A stretch of DNA of 9,360 nucleotides from Flavobacterium psychrophilum (GTDB lineage: Bacteria > Bacteroidota > Bacteroidia > Flavobacteriales > Flavobacteriaceae). Both the position numbers and the translations under genes were made by a program. The DNA lies in assembly GCA_945905915.1 (NCBI GenBank), contig CAMDQL010000068.1:1-9360 (forward strand), written 5' to 3'. Under the pieces are notes generated by a model, which had not been told where the DNA came from, ran no database searches, and saw only the letters and a program-made list of their open reading frames with translations. Position 1 is the first letter of the stretch; each line of letters starts with the position of its first letter. Of this stretch, positions 5,946 to 9,360 are shown piece by piece.

Positions 5946-6440
5946 ATGAAAAAAATATCATTTATTATTATGCTCTTTTCTGGTTTTTTGTCGGCTCAAA
6001 ATAGTGAAACCCAAAAAAAAGAAATCACCTATTTTTTAGATCAATGGCATAAAGCAGCCGCTGAAGTTAATTTTGATGCTTATTTTAGCGCCATGGCCGA
6101 AGAATCAATTTATATTGGCACAGATGCAACTGAAAATTGGAACAAAAAACAATTTCAAGCGTTTGCAAAACCGTATTTTGACCGAGGGAAAGCATGGAGT
6201 TTTAAAGCCATCGAGCGTAATATATATTATAGTGAAGATGGTAAATTAGTTTGGTTTGATGAATTATTAAGTACGCAAATGAAAATTTGTCGCGGTTCAG
6301 GAGTTTTGATGCAAGAAAACGGACAATGGAAAATAAAGCATTATGTGCTTTCGATGACAATTCCTAACGATACTACCGATGAAGTGGTAAAAATAAAAGC
6401 GCCTATTGAAGACGCTTTATTAAGTACTTATAAAAAATAA
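5946..6440 (+). CDS. exported NTF2/SnoaL-like fold protein
   Basis: The 164-residue product begins with a signal peptide: two lysines, a hydrophobic stretch through about residue 14, and a likely signal peptidase I site after LSA (residue 17). It is therefore expected in the periplasm or outside the cell. The mature part resembles the DUF4440/SnoaL_3 type of NTF2-like fold: a helical start (TYFLDQWHKAAAEVNFDAYFSAMAEE), then a strand with SIYIGTDATENW, KAWSFKAIERNIYYSEDGKLVWFDE, and the closing GSGVLMQENGQWKIKHYVLS hairpin, which is highly typical of the family. Members include enzymes and ligand-binding domains, and no specific activity can be inferred here. A -7 box lies at 5918-5925. Its stop codon directly abuts the stop of the convergent threonine dehydrogenase gene. 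Confidence 0.85.
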   Translation: MKKISFIIMLFSGFLSAQNSETQKKEITYFLDQWHKAAAEVNFDAYFSAMAEESIYIGTDATENWNKKQFQAFAKPYFDRGKAWSFKAIERNIYYSEDGKLVWFDELLSTQMKICRGSGVLMQENGQWKIKHYVLSMTIPNDTTDEVVKIKAPIEDALLSTYKK

Positions 6441-6449
6441 TTATTTTTT
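6432..6449. repeat. 18-base perfect palindrome holding two convergent stop codons
   Basis: AAAAAATAA and its exact complement TTATTTTTT meet at 6440/6441. The TAA of the plus-strand gene (6438-6440) and the TAA of the minus-strand gene (6443-6441) are directly back to back with no spacer, and both proteins end Tyr-Lys-Lys as a result. The palindrome is pure A/T and has no loop, so it is a doubtful terminator by itself, although its A and T runs could contribute to ending transcription from both sides. Confidence 0.6.
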
Positions 6450-7397
6450 GTAAATGTGTTCGTTTAAATTTTTGAACATATCTTCGGTCATAGTGGTCAG
6501 ATCAAAATCATTTTTCCAGCCCCAATCTTGTCTTGCTGAAGTATCATCAATGCTTGCAGGCCAGCTATCGGCAATCTTTTGACGGAAGTCAGATTTGTAA
6601 CTCAATTCAAAATTTGGATACTGTTTTTGAATTTCTTCGCCAATTTGCTTCGGAGTGAAACTCATTGCAGCTAAATTGTACGAAGAACGTATTTTAATTT
6701 CCTCAACAGGCGCTTGCATAATTTGAATGGTCGCTTTAATAGCATCATCCATATACATCATGGGTAATTCAGTGTTTTCCGATAAAAAACTAGTAAATTT
6801 TCCTTCGGTAATGGCTTTGTGGTATATGTCTACTGCATAATCGGTAGTTCCTCCACCAGCTTCGGTGCTCCAACTAATTAACCCAGGATAGCGAATACTT
6901 CTAACATCAACTCCATATTGCTTGTTATAATATTCACACCATCTTTCTCCAGTCTGCTTTGAGATACCATAAACCGTGGAAGGTTCCATAATGGTATATT
7001 GTGGTGTATTGTGTCGCGGTGTTGTAGGGCCAAAAACTGCAATACTCGAAGGCCAAAAAATCTTCTTAATTTTTCCAGCTTTTGCTAAATTTAAAACATG
7101 AAACAATGAATTCATGTTCAAATCCCAAGCAAAAGCCGGATTTTTCTCAGCGGTTGCCGAAAGTAAAGCTGCCATCAGATACACATCGGTAATTTGATAT
7201 TGCTCAATTAAATGTTCTATTTGATTGTAGTCTAAAGCGTTTATAACTTCAAAAACACCATTATTCACCACATCGTTATTCAGTTTTCGAATATCCGAAG
7301 CAACAACGTTGTTTACACCGTAAGTAGCTCTTAATTTTGCAGTAAGTTCAGTACCTATTTGGCCACAAGCCCCAATAATTAAAATTTTTGTATCCAT
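6441..7397 (-). CDS. tdh: L-threonine 3-dehydrogenase, short-chain-dehydrogenase (UDP-galactose-epimerase-like) type
   Basis: The enzyme oxidises L-threonine with NAD+ to 2-amino-3-oxobutanoate, the first step of threonine breakdown to glycine and acetyl-CoA. The 318-residue protein is an extended SDR and not the zinc-dependent type of E. coli. The Rossmann dinucleotide motif GACGQIG is at 9-15, a serine pair lies in WPSSIAVFGP (115-124), and the catalytic Tyr143 and Lys147 stand in VYGISK. The segments PGLISW (171-176) and GGGTTDYAVDIYH (181-193) are hallmarks of the threonine-dehydrogenase branch as described from Flavobacterium frigidimaris, which separates it from generic sugar epimerases. 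The next enzyme of the pathway, 2-amino-3-ketobutyrate CoA ligase, is not in the window. The ATG at 7397 is right for the family, and a TATATTTG box lies 24 bases upstream. A generic NAD-dependent epimerase is the alternative label, but the specific motifs make that less likely. Confidence 0.88.
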   Translation of the reverse strand: MDTKILIIGACGQIGTELTAKLRATYGVNNVVASDIRKLNNDVVNNGVFEVINALDYNQIEHLIEQYQITDVYLMAALLSATAEKNPAFAWDLNMNSLFHVLNLAKAGKIKKIFWPSSIAVFGPTTPRHNTPQYTIMEPSTVYGISKQTGERWCEYYNKQYGVDVRSIRYPGLISWSTEAGGGTTDYAVDIYHKAITEGKFTSFLSENTELPMMYMDDAIKATIQIMQAPVEEIKIRSSYNLAAMSFTPKQIGEEIQKQYPNFELSYKSDFRQKIADSWPASIDDTSARQDWGWKNDFDLTTMTEDMFKNLNEHIYKK

Positions 7398-7420
7398 TTG
7401 ATAGCATAAAAAATAGGAAA

Positions 7421-7428
7421 CAAATATA
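7421..7428 (-). promoter_or_regulatory. -7 box TATATTTG ahead of tdh
   Basis: The minus strand reads TATATTTG from 7428 to 7421, an exact TAnnTTTG match, 23 bases before the tdh ATG. No TTG lies at the preferred 17-23 base distance; the nearest is at 7443-7441, only 12 bases away, so the -33 element is weak or absent. Confidence 0.5.
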
Positions 7429-7579
7429 ACGTTTTCGTAGCAATGAAAATGGGTTTTTTAATACTATTTTCAATAAATAAATACTTTGAATTTATACTTC
7501 TTAAATTTAAACCTTTAACAAAAATGCTTAAAAAATACTTCATTGTTTATCAAATCGGTGTTAAGATAAAGGCACTTTA

Positions 7580-7610
7580 TACTTTTGTTTTATAAACATT
7601 TGTACCTTTG
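7580..7610 (+). promoter_or_regulatory. two candidate -7 boxes ahead of the lipoprotein-mfd pair
   Basis: TACTTTTG at 7580-7587 and TACCTTTG at 7603-7610 both match TAnnTTTG. The second is 17 bases from the ATG at 7628 and has a TTG at 7585-7587, 15 bases upstream of it, slightly short of the usual spacing. One or both may drive the lipoprotein gene and, through the 6-base gap, mfd. The region 7398-7627 between the divergent genes holds nothing else I can identify beyond AT-rich sequence. Confidence 0.5.
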
Positions 7611-7627
7611 TTTTTTAAAATTCTATC

Positions 7628-8236
7628 ATGATTCGTTTTATAATACCATTTATTCTTTTTGTATTTGTAGTAAGTTCGTGTCAAAATGATGCGCAACAAC
7701 AATTAGACGCCCAAAAAATAGCCCAAAAAAATGATGCCGTTTTTAAGAATATTTCAAAAATGTGGCAATTTAATGTGCCTAATGCACGACCAGAACTAAC
7801 AACTACTTTGAACACATGGAATGCGTGGAGACAGTTTGAAATAGAATTATTACAAAAGCCTAAATCGACTTTATCAGCATTTCAATTAAAAACGAAAAAC
7901 ATTGCTTCAAAAGCCGATGCACTGACACAAACCATTCCATTAGAATACAATAAGCCTCAAATATTGAGTCGCATTACTACTTTAAATACCAAAATAAAAT
8001 CGCTAGAAATGTATTTATATTTGAATATTATTCCAGAACAAAAAGTAGCCAGACTTATCCCAGAAATAAATGAAGAAATTAAAGGACTTTATAGCCAATG
8101 GGACGAAATCATCATTAAAAAAGCCATTCCAAAAGAAATAGGAGAAGATTTGATGTTGCAAGCTTTAGATACAACGCGCAATGCACGATCCAATTTAATG
8201 AAGCAAAAAATGGAACTTTCAGATAAAAACAAATAA
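7628..8236 (+). CDS. small lipoprotein of unknown function, upstream of mfd
   Basis: The 202-residue product has a lipoprotein signal peptide: an Arg near the start, a hydrophobic run to about residue 15, and the lipobox VSSC with Cys18 as the lipidated residue. Residues following the Cys (QNDAQQQ) are polar with an early Asp, which only loosely resembles the surface-export signals reported for Bacteroidota lipoproteins, so the final location in the envelope is uncertain. The mature part is mostly helical and rich in Lys, Gln and Leu, with likely coiled-coil character at about 19-42 and 85-135. I recognise no catalytic motif or named domain. The stop codon is 6 bases before the mfd start in the same frame, so the two genes are probably co-transcribed, but no functional link is evident. 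Confidence 0.75.
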   Translation: MIRFIIPFILFVFVVSSCQNDAQQQLDAQKIAQKNDAVFKNISKMWQFNVPNARPELTTTLNTWNAWRQFEIELLQKPKSTLSAFQLKTKNIASKADALTQTIPLEYNKPQILSRITTLNTKIKSLEMYLYLNIIPEQKVARLIPEINEEIKGLYSQWDEIIIKKAIPKEIGEDLMLQALDTTRNARSNLMKQKMELSDKNK

Positions 8237-8242
8237 TTCATT

Positions 8243-9360
8243 TTGAGTAAGTCCGACATAATATCTATTTACGATAAGTCACCCAAGATTGCCCTTTTAG
8301 AAAGTACATTCGCAGCGCGCCAAAAGTCTCAAATGACTGGTTTGGTTGGCTCCTCATTGTCTTTTGTAATGCATTCGTTGTTTAAAAAAGCTGATCTTCC
8401 GTTCCTGATTTTATTCAACAATAAAGAAGATGCGGCCTATTATTTAAACGATTTAGAGCAATTAATCAATACCGAAGACGTACTTTTTTACCCAAGTTCG
8501 TACCGAAGACCCTATCAAATTGAAGAAACAGATAACGCCAACGTTTTGTTGCGTGCTGAGGTGTTGAACCGAATTAATTCCCGAAAAAAACCCGCAATAA
8601 TTGTTTCCTACGCAGAAGCTATTTTTGAGAAAGTGGTTACCAAAAAAGAATTGGATAAAAACACTCTGAAATTATCCATAGAAGACAAATTTTCGATCGA
8701 TTTTATTAACGAAACCTTGTTTGAATACAATTTCAAACGCGTAGATTTTGTTACCGAGCCGGGCGAATTTTCCGTTCGTGGTGGAATTATCGATGTGTTT
8801 TCGTTTTCCAATGATAATCCATACCGAATCGAATTTTTTGGTAACGAAATCGACAGCATCCGAAGTTTTGATGTCGAAACACAATTATCAATTGAAAAAC
8901 TGAAAAAGATTTCTATTATTCCCAATGTTGAAAATAAATTTCTGCAAGAAAACCGCGAAAGTTTCCTTGATTATATCAACGAAAAAACGGTTTTAGTGAT
9001 TCAGAATACCGAATTATTAGGACAACAATTGGATAAATTATTCGACAAGGCCAATGAAGCTTTCGAAAAATTATCTAAGGACATTCAGCACGCGCCACCT
9101 GAAGATTTATTCCTAAATCAAAAACAATTTTTAAAAAGCGCACTCGATTTTTCAGTGATTGAATTGCATGCCAATGCGGTTTTCAAAACGGATAAAAAAG
9201 TCGAATTTCATATACAACCGCAACCTTCTTTTAATAAACAATTTGATTTGTTGTTGAACAATTTGGGCGAGAATCATTTCAATGGTTACAAAAATTATTT
9301 GTGCTGTTCCAATGAAAATCAGGCAAGTCGTTTTCATGATATTTTTGAAGACATTGATGC
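8243..9360 (+). CDS. mfd: transcription-repair coupling factor Mfd, N-terminal part (runs off the window)
   Basis: Mfd removes RNA polymerase stalled at DNA damage and recruits UvrA, using a C-terminal translocase. About 372 codons are visible, without a stop, covering the UvrB-like N-terminal region. Recognisable segments are GLVGSSLSFVMHSLFK near residue 33, the FYPSSYRRPYQIEETDNANVLLRAEVLN motif region near 84-111, and the UvrB-interaction motif EPGEFSVRGGIIDVF with PYRIEFFGNEIDSIRSFD (about 171-212). The RNA-polymerase-binding and helicase domains lie beyond the right edge. The frame follows the stop of the upstream lipoprotein gene directly and holds no ATG until 8333 (codon 31). The TTG at 8243, giving MSKSDIISIYDKSP, fits known flavobacterial N-termini and is chosen. 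No in-frame stop or frameshift is seen in the visible part. Confidence 0.93.
   Translation, partial: MSKSDIISIYDKSPKIALLESTFAARQKSQMTGLVGSSLSFVMHSLFKKADLPFLILFNNKEDAAYYLNDLEQLINTEDVLFYPSSYRRPYQIEETDNANVLLRAEVLNRINSRKKPAIIVSYAEAIFEKVVTKKELDKNTLKLSIEDKFSIDFINETLFEYNFKRVDFVTEPGEFSVRGGIIDVFSFSNDNPYRIEFFGNEIDSIRSFDVETQLSIEKLKKISIIPNVENKFLQENRESFLDYINEKTVLVIQNTELLGQQLDKLFDKANEAFEKLSKDIQHAPPEDLFLNQKQFLKSALDFSVIELHANAVFKTDKKVEFHIQPQPSFNKQFDLLLNNLGENHFNGYKNYLCCSNENQASRFHDIFEDID

Noticed and set aside
8608..8925. Minus-strand open frames within the mfd region (also 8672-8884 and 9152-9337)
   Set aside because: The plus strand here encodes clear Mfd sequence, including the UvrB-interaction motif; the minus-strand frames are shadows.

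Overview
The window is AT-rich and reads as a member of the Bacteroidota, most likely Flavobacterium or a close relative in the Flavobacteriaceae. The evidence is the protein sequences (NuoA-F, an SDR-type threonine dehydrogenase and an Mfd N-terminus that all look flavobacterial), promoter boxes of the form TAnnTTTG with an upstream TTG, almost no Shine-Dalgarno sequences, and a stand-alone four-helix-bundle (23S rRNA intervening-sequence type) gene embedded in short AAAGTC/TTAAGAC repeats.

Layout. Positions 1-5180, minus strand: the front of a respiratory complex I operon, in the order promoter, nuoA, nuoB, nuoC, nuoD, nuoE, nuoF, then a four-helix-bundle gene, then the first codons of nuoG running off the left edge. 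Gaps within nuoA-F are 2-31 bases, so the genes should be co-transcribed from the promoter at 5151-5180. That promoter lies inside the longest open frame for nuoA and shows that the real nuoA start is the internal ATG at 5118. Positions 5259-5849, minus: a 2-oxoglutarate/Fe(II) dioxygenase-like protein. Positions 5946-6440, plus: a secreted NTF2/SnoaL-fold protein. Positions 6441-7397, minus: the short-chain-dehydrogenase type of L-threonine 3-dehydrogenase, whose stop codon abuts that of the NTF2 gene inside an 18-base palindrome. Positions 7628-8236, plus: a small lipoprotein. Positions 8243 to the right edge, plus: the N-terminal part of the transcription-repair coupling factor Mfd, with a TTG start 6 bases after the lipoprotein stop.

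How the genes work together. NuoE, NuoF and NuoG form the NADH-oxidising module of complex I. NuoB, C and D form the connecting quinone-reducing module, and NuoA is part of the membrane arm. The remaining genes are ordinary housekeeping or unassigned chromosomal genes with no clear link to complex I.

The unusual part is the left end. A repeat-flanked four-helix-bundle gene sits between nuoF and nuoG. Its left-hand repeats reach to within 7 bases of the nuoG start codon, and the repeat on the other side contains the nuoF stop codon. The 43 visible bases of nuoG carry an in-frame TAA at codon 11 where the family normally has Glu. I see no CRISPR array, tRNA, rRNA, transposase or GC-rich intrinsic terminator. 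No stretch over 300 bases lacks a gene.
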